39,767 nt of DNA, taken from a bacterium (GTDB taxonomy: Bacteria; SZUA-79; Acidulodesulfobacterales; Acidulodesulfobacteraceae). The position numbers were made by a program, and so were the translations under genes. The stretch is from NCBI GenBank assembly GCA_021809845.1, contig JAJZJW010000001.1, positions 191,470-231,236 on the forward strand, in the 5' to 3' direction. Positions 15,105 through 24,842 of this stretch are shown piece after piece (within the stretch, counting starts at the first letter, position 1; each line of letters begins with the position of its first letter). The notes beneath the pieces are model-generated. The model made no database searches and was not told where the DNA came from. It worked only from the letters and a program-made list of their open reading frames with translations.

Positions 15105-16904
15105 ATGAATCTAATTTTATGGTGGCATATGCATCAGCCTGATTATAGAACTCATAATAATGAATTTATGCTCCCATGGGTTTATCTTCATGCTATAAAA
15201 GATTATATAGATATGCCTCTTAACATTATGTCTGTAGAAGGTCTTAAGGTTAATATAAATATAACCCCGGTGTTGATTGACCAGTGGCAGGATTACAATT
15301 TACGATTGGAGTCAGCCTTAAAAGAAAAAAACGCTCAAAAAATTGAAAATCTTCTGCCTGATAAATTTCTTAAGCCATTAGCTTTTGATAAACTCACAGA
15401 CGAATGGCGAAAATGGATGGTAAAATATTATAAGTGGGCTAATAAAGAAAGGATGATCGAAAGATTTGAGCCCTATAAAAGATTAGTTGAACTTTCATCG
15501 ATAGATGACTATAAGTTGCATTATTTAAACGATTCATATTATTTTGATTTAGCAGTTTGGTTTCATCTTGCATGGTGCGGAGAGTGGATTAAAAGATATG
15601 ATCCCGTGATAAGGCAACTGATAAACAAGGAATACGGATATACATATCATGATAGAATGCTTTTATTGAGCAGGATATCCGAATGGCTGAAGTACGGACT
15701 GTCTTTATACGGGCAGCCTTATGTAAAAGGAGCGGAAATTTCCCCGCTGCATCCTGATTACCCTTCTATTTTAATAGATAAAACTGTTTTAGGCGACCTT
15801 TCTGAAAAAAAGAAAGGGGAATATGAAGTTACTTTTACACCCTATTATCATCCGATATTGCCGCTTTTGCTCGATATTAACGCGGGAAGCACCATAGCCC
15901 AAATCACTGGAATACAATACGAATCGGTTGAATTAAACGCATACCCCGATGGACTGGCAAGTGCAAAAGAAAATATAAAAAGAATTGACAATTATTATAA
16001 AAAGGACAGCAAGCTTTTTAATATAAAAGCTGTCTGGCCTTCAGAAGGTGCTGTATCACCTGAAACGCTCAATTTATTTACGGAAGAAAAAATTAACTTT
16101 TGCGCAAGCGGCGAAGAAGTATTAAGCAATTCTCTGGGAGTAGATGTTCATAAATCTGTTTCAATGGAAGGACGCAATATAATTCCGCTTTATAAAATTT
16201 ATAAATGGAAGAATTCATCCTTAAAAATAGTATTTAGAGATTCCGGATTATCAGATATTATAGGATTTACCTATGCTAAATGGAGAGGCGACGATGCTGC
16301 AAACGATTTTGTAAACAGGCTCAAAGAAATAGACAAGGCTGATAAAAATGCGGTCGTTTCAATAATTATGGATGGCGAAAATGCATGGGAATATTATTTT
16401 GAAAACGGATTTTATTTTTTAAAAGATTTATATGAATTGTTTATACAAACTAATGAAATTAATCTGCTTACGGTAAAAGACGCTTTTGAAACTGAAGAAT
16501 CCCTAATTTTAGATAATATTTATCCGGGTTCATGGGTTAACGGAAATTTACAGATGTGGATAGGAGAAAAGCAAAAAAATTGTGCATGGACGCTTCTTGC
16601 AAATGCCAAACAAGAATTTTTGAAGTGGAAGAAACATATTAAAGATGAAATCGCGATTAAAAAAGTTGAAGAACAGATATTAAAGAGCGAGGGGTCTGAC
16701 TGGTTCTGGTGGCTTGGCGACGATAATCCGCTCCTGTCTCAATCAATGATGGAAACAGTTTTCAGACGACATCTGAAAAGCGTCTATGTTCTTATGGATA
16801 AAAATCCTCCTGCTATTTTAGATGATACCTTGGTTAGTTCAAAAGTTGTATCAAATTTAAATATTGCAGAAATGGGCGGAATTATGAAAAGAGGGAAATC
16901 ATAA
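15105..16904 (+). CDS. GH57 glycoside hydrolase (amylopullulanase-like group)
   Basis: 599 residues. WWHMHQPDYR at the N-terminus is the first GH57 box; WPSEGAVSPE supplies nucleophile Glu314 and IIMDGENAWEYY supplies the acid/base Asp423. The DGENAWE pattern belongs to the amylopullulanase/alpha-amylase-like GH57 subgroup found in Geobacter-like bacteria, not to the branching enzymes. No signal peptide, so it acts in the cytoplasm on storage alpha-glucan. There is no Shine-Dalgarno at ATG 15105; the MNLILWWHMHQP start is supported by homology. The stop is immediately followed by the TTG of the next GH57 gene. Confidence 0.85.
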   Translation: MNLILWWHMHQPDYRTHNNEFMLPWVYLHAIKDYIDMPLNIMSVEGLKVNINITPVLIDQWQDYNLRLESALKEKNAQKIENLLPDKFLKPLAFDKLTDEWRKWMVKYYKWANKERMIERFEPYKRLVELSSIDDYKLHYLNDSYYFDLAVWFHLAWCGEWIKRYDPVIRQLINKEYGYTYHDRMLLLSRISEWLKYGLSLYGQPYVKGAEISPLHPDYPSILIDKTVLGDLSEKKKGEYEVTFTPYYHPILPLLLDINAGSTIAQITGIQYESVELNAYPDGLASAKENIKRIDNYYKKDSKLFNIKAVWPSEGAVSPETLNLFTEEKINFCASGEEVLSNSLGVDVHKSVSMEGRNIIPLYKIYKWKNSSLKIVFRDSGLSDIIGFTYAKWRGDDAANDFVNRLKEIDKADKNAVVSIIMDGENAWEYYFENGFYFLKDLYELFIQTNEINLLTVKDAFETEESLILDNIYPGSWVNGNLQMWIGEKQKNCAWTLLANAKQEFLKWKKHIKDEIAIKKVEEQILKSEGSDWFWWLGDDNPLLSQSMMETVFRRHLKSVYVLMDKNPPAILDDTLVSSKVVSNLNIAEMGGIMKRGKS

Positions 16905-19529
16905 TTGACAAATTTTTTATTAGGTTTTCACTGTCATCAGCCTGTCGGTAATTTTGAATCCGTTTTAAAAGAGGTACACGACAAATCTTACAGTCCGCTT
17001 ATAAGAACTCTTTTAAAATATGATTCATGTAAGTTTTGTTTGCATATATCGGGTTATCTGCTTGAATGGATTGTTAAGAATGACTATGAATTAATAAAAC
17101 TTATAAGAGAAGGCGTAGCTTGGAACAAAGTTGAAATGTTGGGCGGCGGCTATTATGAACCTATACTTGCATCTATTCCGCTAAGCGATAGGATAAAGCA
17201 GCTTGAAATGTTAAATAAAGCAATTAAAAAATATTTTGGTGTTTATCCTAAAGGCGCATGGGTTACCGAAAGAATCTGGCAGCCTGATATTATTGAATCG
17301 CTTAATGAAGCCGGGCTCGACTATGTTTTTTTAGATGATTTTCAATTTTTTCAATCAGGCGTTGATGCGAACAATATAGATAAAATTTTCTTAACTGAAT
17401 ATAATGGAAAATACATCAATCTATTTCCAATTCACGAAAGATTAAGATATAAAATCCCTTTTGCCGAACCGAATGAATCGGTTAGCGAAGTTTTACATAT
17501 TAAAGGCAGGGTTTCTCGGCTTTCCGTTATGATTGACGACGGAGAAAAAATGGGAAGCTGGCCGGACACATACGAGTGGGTTTATGGCAGGGTATTTAAA
17601 AACTCCGGACAAAATTACGAAGATGGCGCCGGCAATGAAAACATCGGCAAAAATAGCAATAATAATGGCAATAGCAATAACAATATTGATGATAACAGCA
17701 ACAGCAATATCAATAGCAATAGCAATGTCAATAGCAATAACGGCTGGTTAGATAAATTTTTAGTAAATATAAACAGTCCGGCAAGCAATATTAAGATGAA
17801 ATTGCCCTCAGAACTTATTAGCGAAAATTTTTCCAGACAACTTGCTTATTTGCCTATGTCAAGCTATAGAGAAATGGGTGAATGGACTTTGCCTATAGAG
17901 AAAAGATTTAAATATGTTTATACAAAAGAAAAATATCCGGACGCTGCATTAGCAGGAGGATTATGGCACAATTTTTTTATTCATTATCCTGAATCCAATC
18001 TATTACATAAAAGAATGCTTTATTTAAGTGGCAAAGTTAATACGCTGTTCACAGAATTTCCTGAGATAGGAAATCTTTCGGATTATAAAAAGTTAAAAAT
18101 AGAGCTTTTTAAATCACAGGCAAATGATGCTTACTGGCATGGTGTCTTTGGCGGAATTTATTTGCCTCACTTAAGAAAAGCTATACAAAATTCATTGATT
18201 AAAGCCTCTGTGCATTATGATTTGATTGCCGATGAATTAATACAATCACGCTGCAACGCTCGCAATAATAATACTGATAAAAATTATAATAATGTTAAAA
18301 CAGAAATAGATATATATGATTTTGATGCTGACGGTGAATTAGAATACCAGTTAAGAAATAAATTTTGGCAAGCGGTATATAAACCTTCCGTGTCACAAAT
18401 TATTGCTCTTGATTATATTGTAAAAGGCATGGTCAATCCTTTTGGAGATATTTTTTGTTTGCATGATGAATATGATTTGCATATTATCAAAGATAAACTG
18501 AATATACGGAATGAACTTGATGAAAACAAAAAAATAGATGAAAATGAAGCTAATGTTCCGCATACTATTCATGACAATACTAAGATTCCGGAGGGTTTAA
18601 CAGGTAAAGATTTCATAACCAGGAATGGGTTAATGCCACATTTTCAACTGCTGTATAACGGCTCAGATTTAAATTTTAATTTAAAATCGATTAAAAATAA
18701 AAACGGTATCTTTGTCATAAAATCTGAAGGATATATGAGAGAAGATAAAGATGAAAATGAAAAAGAAAAAGAAGAAAAATGTGAAGAAAGAAACTGCGGA
18801 AGAAACGGTATTGAAAAACAGATTTATAAAGACAATGTATTTCAGGAAAAGCGTAAAAATAAAATTTTGTTAAATTTAGAAATAACTGTATCTGATGCTG
18901 TGCGCTATCGCATTACTATTAATAATGACAATAAAGACAATAAATACTTACTAAAAGATTTGTCCTTATTTTTTAGATTTTCGTTTGCAGGCGGCGATGG
19001 TCCTGCTACTTACATAAAACCCGACGGTAAAAATGTTTACGGCTTGCGTGAAAATCTTATTAATATACCGGTTGATTCGCCGATAGAATTAGGTGATTCC
19101 TACTGGGGAGGCAATCTGAAAGCGTTTGTCAGCACAAACGGATATGCAAATTATAAAGCAAATGAAGATGATAATATTAATAAAAAAAATATTAATAAAG
19201 TTCATGTTAATGAAGGTAATCTTAGTGATGATAATAACGTTAATGCGGGTGATGTTGATGAAGACAATGATATTAATGCAGATGATGTTATTACAGATAT
19301 TGTTGATAAAGTTCGTGTCAATGCCGGTAATGTTAATGTTGGAGATACCTATTATACACCCCTGTTAAATTGTTCCCCAATTACAACTGTTTCAATTTAT
19401 GAAGGCGGTTACGAAAAAATATTTCAGGCATCGGAACTTAATATTTTTTGGAATATAGAAAAAAGTGTTATTTCAGATATAAATATTGAATGGAAAGTGG
19501 AAAAAAATAAAGCAAAAATAGCCACATAA
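16905..19529 (+). CDS. GH57 4-alpha-glucanotransferase / alpha-amylase
   Basis: 874 residues. GFHCHQPVGNFE, GAWVTERIWQPDI (nucleophile Glu122) and MIDDGEKMGSWPDTYEWVY (acid/base at Asp211/212) match the Thermococcus litoralis 4-alpha-glucanotransferase type; the later part (GVFGGIYLPHLR, FRFSFAGGD) matches its C-terminal beta domains (DUF1925/DUF1926). It remodels maltodextrins in the cytoplasm. TTG at 16905 directly follows the upstream TAA, with GAGGG at 16890-16894 as ribosome binding site. Three low-complexity inserts break the fold at loops: Asn/Ser-rich residues about 241-280, a Glu/Lys-rich piece, and an Asp/Asn/Val repeat near the C-terminus. These explain the length beyond the usual about 660. 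Confidence 0.85.
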   Translation: MTNFLLGFHCHQPVGNFESVLKEVHDKSYSPLIRTLLKYDSCKFCLHISGYLLEWIVKNDYELIKLIREGVAWNKVEMLGGGYYEPILASIPLSDRIKQLEMLNKAIKKYFGVYPKGAWVTERIWQPDIIESLNEAGLDYVFLDDFQFFQSGVDANNIDKIFLTEYNGKYINLFPIHERLRYKIPFAEPNESVSEVLHIKGRVSRLSVMIDDGEKMGSWPDTYEWVYGRVFKNSGQNYEDGAGNENIGKNSNNNGNSNNNIDDNSNSNINSNSNVNSNNGWLDKFLVNINSPASNIKMKLPSELISENFSRQLAYLPMSSYREMGEWTLPIEKRFKYVYTKEKYPDAALAGGLWHNFFIHYPESNLLHKRMLYLSGKVNTLFTEFPEIGNLSDYKKLKIELFKSQANDAYWHGVFGGIYLPHLRKAIQNSLIKASVHYDLIADELIQSRCNARNNNTDKNYNNVKTEIDIYDFDADGELEYQLRNKFWQAVYKPSVSQIIALDYIVKGMVNPFGDIFCLHDEYDLHIIKDKLNIRNELDENKKIDENEANVPHTIHDNTKIPEGLTGKDFITRNGLMPHFQLLYNGSDLNFNLKSIKNKNGIFVIKSEGYMREDKDENEKEKEEKCEERNCGRNGIEKQIYKDNVFQEKRKNKILLNLEITVSDAVRYRITINNDNKDNKYLLKDLSLFFRFSFAGGDGPATYIKPDGKNVYGLRENLINIPVDSPIELGDSYWGGNLKAFVSTNGYANYKANEDDNINKKNINKVHVNEGNLSDDNNVNAGDVDEDNDINADDVITDIVDKVRVNAGNVNVGDTYYTPLLNCSPITTVSIYEGGYEKIFQASELNIFWNIEKSVISDINIEWKVEKNKAKIAT

Positions 19530-19691
19530 TTAATAAACAATTATTTAATTTAATTGGAATTAATTGGAAACACTGATTGTTATTAGTAAACTACTATCCA
19601 ATTAATATGTCCAATTAAACAATTAAAATATGTCATAATTAGCTCTATCTAACTAACATAATTAATATACAATTAAATAAGGATTGTAAAA
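19530..19691. other. Spacer before glgA
   Basis: The word (t)ccaattaa/taattgga recurs in both orientations (19551-19625), giving small inverted repeats. AAGGA at 19679-19683 serves the TTG start of glgA. Confidence 0.35.
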
Positions 19692-21203
19692 TTGAATAAT
19701 TTTAATGACGAAATATGGTTTGTTGCCCCTGAAATGGCTCCATTAGTTAAAGCGGGCGGTTTGGGTGATGTCATTGGAAGTCTTCCTAAGTATCTTATAA
19801 AATTAGGTATGAATGTCAAAGTTGTTATACCTGCTTATAAATTTATTGATTACGGACAATTTGTGCAGTTTGAAGAAGATTTACCTGCGGGAAGGGTTTA
19901 TTTTGGAGATATCCCTTTCGATTTTGGCATAAGCAAGGCTAAAACTAAGGACGGAATCCCCCTAATTTTTATCAAACAGGACCATTTTTTCGGAAGAGAT
20001 GATGTTTATGGTCCGCATGGCGGGACGGTGGGTTATCGCGATAATTTGTGGAGATTTTCTCTTCTTGCCCATGCCGCCGTTCATTGCATGAAAATACTTG
20101 GTATTCCTAAAATAGTACATTCTCACGATTGGTCGGGCGGACTTGTACCCGCAATTATTAAGCAGACTTTTAATGAAAGCGCTCGACCCAAAATTGTTTT
20201 TACGGTGCATAATCTTGGATATCAAGGTGTATATCCGATTGATGATTTATACGATATTGGAATTGATTTTAAATTTAATTCTTCGAATGCCTTTGAACAT
20301 TTTGGGACATTTAATGCTTTAAAAGGCGGGCTTCTTTTAAGCGATGCTGTTACTACTGTAAGTCCGTCATATGCAGAAGAAATTACAATGCCTCATAGAG
20401 GATTCGGGCTTGACGGGGAGTTGAGGTATTTAAGGGAAAATGGAAAACTGTCCGGTATTTTAAACGGGATTGACGAAGAATACTGGAACCCTAAGGACGA
20501 CGGTTTCTTAAATGTTAATTTTAATGGAAAAAAAGACAGACCTTATAATTTTAATGATTACGACAGCTGGAAAAATTTTAAAGAAGAAAATAAAAAAGCG
20601 TTGTTTTCAGAAATAGGACTTAAATTTAAAAAAAATAGCAGTGGCAAGCAGCTTCCAGTTCTCGGAATTGTTAGCAGATTAACGGAAGAAAAAGGTATAG
20701 ATGTTTTTATAGATACTCTTTTTAACTGGAATGACTTTCCATTTCATGTTTTAATTTTAGGAACAGGGAAACATTTTATAGAAAAAAAAGCGTTGTACCT
20801 GCAGGAATTTTACAAAGATAAAGTCTATGCTAAAATAGGCAGATTTGATGAAGCGCTGGCGCACAAAATTTATGCTTCATCCGATATTTTTATTATGCCC
20901 TCAAGAACAGAACCATGCGGATTATCTCAAATGATTTCAATGAGATATGGCGGTGTAATTTTGGCAGGCGATACGGGAGGACTTCACGATACTGTGGCAG
21001 ATTTAAACAGAGATAGTGAATACGGCAATGGAATAGCCGTTCAGCACATCGACACCCACGCTATTTCATGGGCGTTGGACAGATTATACAATCTCTATTA
21101 TGAAAAAAACTGGGGGCAGTTTGTTATTAATAGCGTTAATTCCGACTTTAGCTGGAATGCTTCCGCATTAAAATATATAGATTTATATAATAAAATTTTG
21201 TAA
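19692..21203 (+). CDS. glgA: Glycogen synthase (GT5)
   Basis: 503 residues. The KAGGLGDV box (Lys20) that binds ADP-glucose, HSHDWSGGLVP, the LNGIDEEYWNP stretch, GIVSRLTEEKGID and the E-x7-E-like region SRTEPCGLSQM with GGLHDTV are classic GT5 marks. It extends alpha-1,4-glucan from ADP-glucose. The TTG start at 19692 is supported by AAGGA eight bases upstream and by the conserved EIWFVAPEMAPLVK opening. It closes the cluster with the GH57 branching enzyme and glucanotransferase; a GlgC for ADP-glucose and a phosphorylase are not in this window. Confidence 0.95.
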   Translation: MNNFNDEIWFVAPEMAPLVKAGGLGDVIGSLPKYLIKLGMNVKVVIPAYKFIDYGQFVQFEEDLPAGRVYFGDIPFDFGISKAKTKDGIPLIFIKQDHFFGRDDVYGPHGGTVGYRDNLWRFSLLAHAAVHCMKILGIPKIVHSHDWSGGLVPAIIKQTFNESARPKIVFTVHNLGYQGVYPIDDLYDIGIDFKFNSSNAFEHFGTFNALKGGLLLSDAVTTVSPSYAEEITMPHRGFGLDGELRYLRENGKLSGILNGIDEEYWNPKDDGFLNVNFNGKKDRPYNFNDYDSWKNFKEENKKALFSEIGLKFKKNSSGKQLPVLGIVSRLTEEKGIDVFIDTLFNWNDFPFHVLILGTGKHFIEKKALYLQEFYKDKVYAKIGRFDEALAHKIYASSDIFIMPSRTEPCGLSQMISMRYGGVILAGDTGGLHDTVADLNRDSEYGNGIAVQHIDTHAISWALDRLYNLYYEKNWGQFVINSVNSDFSWNASALKYIDLYNKIL

Positions 21204-21554
21204 AATACATATAAGAGAATGTAACTATATAAAACAGCAAATAATCTTGTATAATAAAAATATTAAATATTATAATTTAATATATATATACAATTACAAG
21301 TGTGGGGCGGGCGTGATTAGGCTGACACGCTGTATATAACTATAATATTTTTTCTTTATTAAGTTTTGATGTTTATATAAACACAACAAATAATCTGACA
21401 CGCTGTGTATCTATGTAACTATAATATTTTTTCTTTATTAAATTAAGGTTTAATGTTTGTATAAACACAACAAATAACATAATGTGATGTGCTGCAGTCG
21501 ATAATCCCGTTAATTCCAAAATGTGCGGTGCGGCAGCAATGAAAGCTAAAATTA
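21204..21554. repeat. Duplicated ctgacacgctgt block, no gene
   Basis: ctgacacgctgt-(gt)-ta...aactataatattttttctttattaa...aaacacaacaaataa occurs at about 21322-21393 and again at 21395-21478. A GC-rich patch (gtggggcgggcgtgattagg) precedes copy one at 21301-21320, and another (gtgcggtgcggcagc) follows copy two at 21522-21537. I see no gene; the promoter for the O-antigen-ligase-like gene must be here. Confidence 0.7.
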
Positions 21555-23159
21555 ATGAACGCTATTCTTATTGCAAAAATTACGGCTATTTTATTTGCCA
21601 GTTTATTTTTAGTTGTTTTAGCCTTAAAAAAACCTTCATTAAAAGATTTTTTTGAAAGAGCGTCGCTTGTCGGCATATTTTTATTTGCTCTTTTTATACC
21701 AATCAAAGACGGATTTGCAATTTTTGGGATGATTTTTGCAATTATTTTTTTTATTGCATTCCGCATTTCTAAAAGAGATTTTAAATTACCATATACAGTT
21801 TTTAATAAGCCTATTATTATATATATATTGATAGTTGTTCTTTCCTTTTTATGGACTTACAGTTTTAGCGACAGCATAAACGAAGGTGGAGAAATTTTAT
21901 ATTTTTTTGCATTTTTTTTTGTAGTAGCAGAATTGCTAAACACATATAAAAGGATTATGTTTATAGTTTATACATTTGCGTTTTCAATAACAATCGCTAT
22001 TTTTTACGGTTTTTTTCAAGGTATTTTTATTAATTCGCTTCATTCCGCAAGTAGAGTAACCGGACTTATAGGCAACTGGGACGGTTATCCGGTTCAGATT
22101 TCATATGGCATAGTGCTGTTTCTTTCCTTATACATGCTGAAATTTAACGGCACAAAAATAAATAAGATAAATAAGATAAATAAGATAGGTGAACTTGGTA
22201 AGCTTGTTCAACTTGATGAGCTTGAACTGCATAATCTTAATAATCAAATTAATCAGGTTAATCGGGAGGGAGCGTCCGGGATTTATGACGGTTTTCCGCT
22301 TAATAATCAAATTAATCAGGTTGATAAGAGCGATAAAAATAAATACGCAGAATATAAACTTACACTTAGCGGTATCATATTCCATATAAAAGAATTATAT
22401 GCCAAAATTGTAAATAACAAAGTTATACGAAATTCTTTAATAAGTATCATAATTTTCACTGGTTTAATTTCTATTATTCTTTCTAAAGCAAGGTCCGCAT
22501 GGATTGGAGTTTTCCTCGGGATATTTATCATAATGTTTTTAAAGTCAAAAAAAGTATTTGTTACGGCTCTAATAATAATTTTTATATTTAACGCAGGTTT
22601 TTTATATGCTTCTAAAAGTTTCAGAAGCAGAATATTTGCAATGTTTAATCCTCAGATTTATTTATGCGAAGTCAAAGGACATGGAGATATAGAAAGCCAT
22701 ATAGCCTTGGTGGAATCCGCCGCAGCTGTTTTTTTTAAACATCCGTTAACCGGTGTTGGCGTGGGTGCTTTTTCCAAATATTTTAATACTCATAAAAATG
22801 TACATTTTCCTTATTATTATAATCCTAAAACCGGGGAAAAAAAATATGATACTTATGATAATTGGCCGGAAAACGGCTATATGCAGACGCTGGCGGAAAC
22901 AGGAATATTCAGCTTTATCGTATTAATGTGGTTATTTTTTTTGGGATTAAAAGAACCGATTGAATTATATATAAACTCCAAAGACGTTTTTGTTAAAAAA
23001 ATGTCTATTATGACTGCTGGAATGAGTATGGTATTCTACGGCTCTTTCATCGGAATTTCTAATATGTCCAATGACCAGCTGACGGATCTCTGGCTTTTAT
23101 TTCTTGCAATTTTCGCTTCCGTTTCAAATATGTCTAAAAATTCCGGCAAAGATTATTAA
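21555..23159 (+). CDS. O-antigen ligase/polymerase-like membrane protein
   Basis: 534 residues with about ten to twelve hydrophobic segments and a large periplasmic loop containing the Wzy_C/WaaL pattern (AAVFFKHPLTGVGVGAFSKYF ... NWPENGYMQTLAETG). Proteins of this type ligate or polymerise surface polysaccharide on the undecaprenyl carrier. A hydrophilic insert at about residues 198-265 holds an in-frame duplication (LNNQINQV at two places 21 residues apart) and a KINKINKI run. The sugar transferase gene follows, so both likely serve the same surface polysaccharide. Confidence 0.75.
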   Translation: MNAILIAKITAILFASLFLVVLALKKPSLKDFFERASLVGIFLFALFIPIKDGFAIFGMIFAIIFFIAFRISKRDFKLPYTVFNKPIIIYILIVVLSFLWTYSFSDSINEGGEILYFFAFFFVVAELLNTYKRIMFIVYTFAFSITIAIFYGFFQGIFINSLHSASRVTGLIGNWDGYPVQISYGIVLFLSLYMLKFNGTKINKINKINKIGELGKLVQLDELELHNLNNQINQVNREGASGIYDGFPLNNQINQVDKSDKNKYAEYKLTLSGIIFHIKELYAKIVNNKVIRNSLISIIIFTGLISIILSKARSAWIGVFLGIFIIMFLKSKKVFVTALIIIFIFNAGFLYASKSFRSRIFAMFNPQIYLCEVKGHGDIESHIALVESAAAVFFKHPLTGVGVGAFSKYFNTHKNVHFPYYYNPKTGEKKYDTYDNWPENGYMQTLAETGIFSFIVLMWLFFLGLKEPIELYINSKDVFVKKMSIMTAGMSMVFYGSFIGISNMSNDQLTDLWLLFLAIFASVSNMSKNSGKDY

Positions 23160-23165
23160 GTTCAG

Positions 23166-23370
23166 TATTATGAAAATATACGGAATATAATATAATATAA
23201 ATAAATATATATTATTATGCTCTCTCAAAAAACAAAATATTGTCTGATTATCTTTAATATAACTAATTAATATAATTAATATAATTAATATCAGAAAACC
23301 GTATTATGAAAATATGCGGAATATAATATAAATAAATATATATTATTATGCTCTCCCAAAAAAACAAAAT
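23166..23370. repeat. Duplicated leader and start of the sugar transferase gene
   Basis: tattatgaaaatat(a/g)cggaatataat ... ataaatatatattattATGCTCTC occurs at about 23167-23250 and again at 23304-23390, the second being the true leader and first codons of the downstream gene. The repeat period is about 131 bp. Confidence 0.85.
23217..23270 (+). CDS. Decoy start ORF before the sugar transferase (17 codons)
   Basis: ATG at 23217 begins MLSQKTKYCLIIF and ends TAA at 23268-23270. The true protein begins MLSQKNKILSNYL, so this is a shifted copy of its first codons produced by the leader duplication. Translation or function unknown. Confidence 0.25.
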   Translation: MLSQKTKYCLIIFNITN

Positions 23371-24727
23371 ATTGTCGAATTATCTTTATATTGTAGATTT
23401 GTTTTTTATCGTAGCGGCATACTTTCTTGCCTATTTTACCGCTAATATTATAGACCCGTTTATTGTAGGATTTGGTTTGTTGCAGCTATATAACTATATC
23501 TGGATGCTTATTCCAATTGCATTCATATTTTATTTTTACCTAATTATATTTAGTTTTCATAAAGATTTGTTTATTCAAAAAAATATCGCAGTTCAATTTT
23601 TAAAAAGTTTTGAATTGACTTTTGTGGCAATATTAACTTTTTACGGCATTTTGTTTATGCTGAGAGTCCATTATGTATCAAGACTTTTTATCGGATATTT
23701 CGCGATTTACGTGTTTTTGTTTTTAGTTATTTCAAACTATATAAGCAAAAAGATATTAAAAACATTTAAACAGCGCGATTATTCTTTAAGAACAATATTA
23801 ATAGTAGGCGATATTCATTCATCGGATAAAATAGAAAAAACAATTAAAAAAAACGAATATTTAGGGTTGAAATCGGCAGGCATAATAAACAAAAATAACA
23901 TTCAAATTATTCCCGATTTTGTTATTAAGCATCCTGTAGACGAGGTAATATTTGATGTCAATGAAGATGATTTAAACGATATAAAAGAATTAACTCTTCT
24001 TTTAGAAGAAATGGGTATCACTGTTAAAATTGTTACAAAATTTATTCCTTTTAAGTATTCGAAAATATCATTTGAAAAAATAGATGATTTACCTATGCTT
24101 TCATTTTATACCGCTCCTGAAGATGAAATACTGCTTCTTATAAAACGGTTTATAGATATTATAGGTTCATTAGCAGGTATGATACTGTTTTCTACTCCAT
24201 CGGTAATAATAGCGCTCTTAATTAAATTTTCGTCTAAAGGGCGCATTATTTATAAAAGCAAAAGAGTCGGTCTTCACGGAAGACTTTTTACTTTCTATAA
24301 ATTCAGAACCATGATTGAAACAAGTGATGCAATGAGGGAAGAATTAAGGAAAAAATTTAACCCGAACGGAATAGAAGTAAAACTTGAGGATGACCCAAGA
24401 TTGACATGGATAGGTAAAATATTGAGAAAAACCAGTTTAGATGAGTTGCCCCAATTTTACAATGTGCTGCGCGGCGATATGAGTATAGTAGGACCGAGAC
24501 CTCCTATGCCGGACGAAGTCGCTAAATATTCACTTGTCCAGAGAAGACGTTTGTCTATGAAACCCGGAATTACGTGTCTGTGGCAAATAAGCGGAAGGAG
24601 CAAACTAAGTTTTGAAGATAGAGTAGTGCTAGATTTAAAATATATTGACAACTGGTCTTTAAAACTCGATTTTATTATTTTATTTAAGACTATACCTGCG
24701 GTTATATTTGCGCACGGCGCTATGTAA
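23348..24727 (+). CDS. Undecaprenyl-phosphate sugar phosphotransferase (WbaP/WcaJ type)
   Basis: 459 residues. Four N-terminal membrane segments (about 10-130), a CoA-binding-like nucleotide fold (RTILIVGDI...), then the bacterial sugar transferase domain: KRFIDIIGSLAGMILF, FTFYKFRTM, DDPRLTWIGKILRKTSLDELPQ, GDMSIVGPRPPMP and KPGITCLWQISGRS. These enzymes put the first sugar-1-phosphate on undecaprenyl phosphate at the inner membrane. It directly follows the O-antigen-ligase-like gene. No Shine-Dalgarno is seen; the start follows a duplicated leader. Confidence 0.92.
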   Translation: MLSQKNKILSNYLYIVDLFFIVAAYFLAYFTANIIDPFIVGFGLLQLYNYIWMLIPIAFIFYFYLIIFSFHKDLFIQKNIAVQFLKSFELTFVAILTFYGILFMLRVHYVSRLFIGYFAIYVFLFLVISNYISKKILKTFKQRDYSLRTILIVGDIHSSDKIEKTIKKNEYLGLKSAGIINKNNIQIIPDFVIKHPVDEVIFDVNEDDLNDIKELTLLLEEMGITVKIVTKFIPFKYSKISFEKIDDLPMLSFYTAPEDEILLLIKRFIDIIGSLAGMILFSTPSVIIALLIKFSSKGRIIYKSKRVGLHGRLFTFYKFRTMIETSDAMREELRKKFNPNGIEVKLEDDPRLTWIGKILRKTSLDELPQFYNVLRGDMSIVGPRPPMPDEVAKYSLVQRRRLSMKPGITCLWQISGRSKLSFEDRVVLDLKYIDNWSLKLDFIILFKTIPAVIFAHGAM

Positions 24728-24842
24728 ATTTTTATTCATTTTTATTGCCTTTTATTGAGACATATTAACTCTATTGTCAGCCGCACCGTTTATGTGTTTA
24801 TGTAAATTTTTTTATTCACTTTTTTTGTTTTTTATATTAGTA

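Noticed and set aside
19126-19368. 80-residue Met/Ile-rich frame inside the GH57 glucanotransferase
   Set aside because: Out-of-frame reading of the GAT/AAT repeat in the C-terminal insert.
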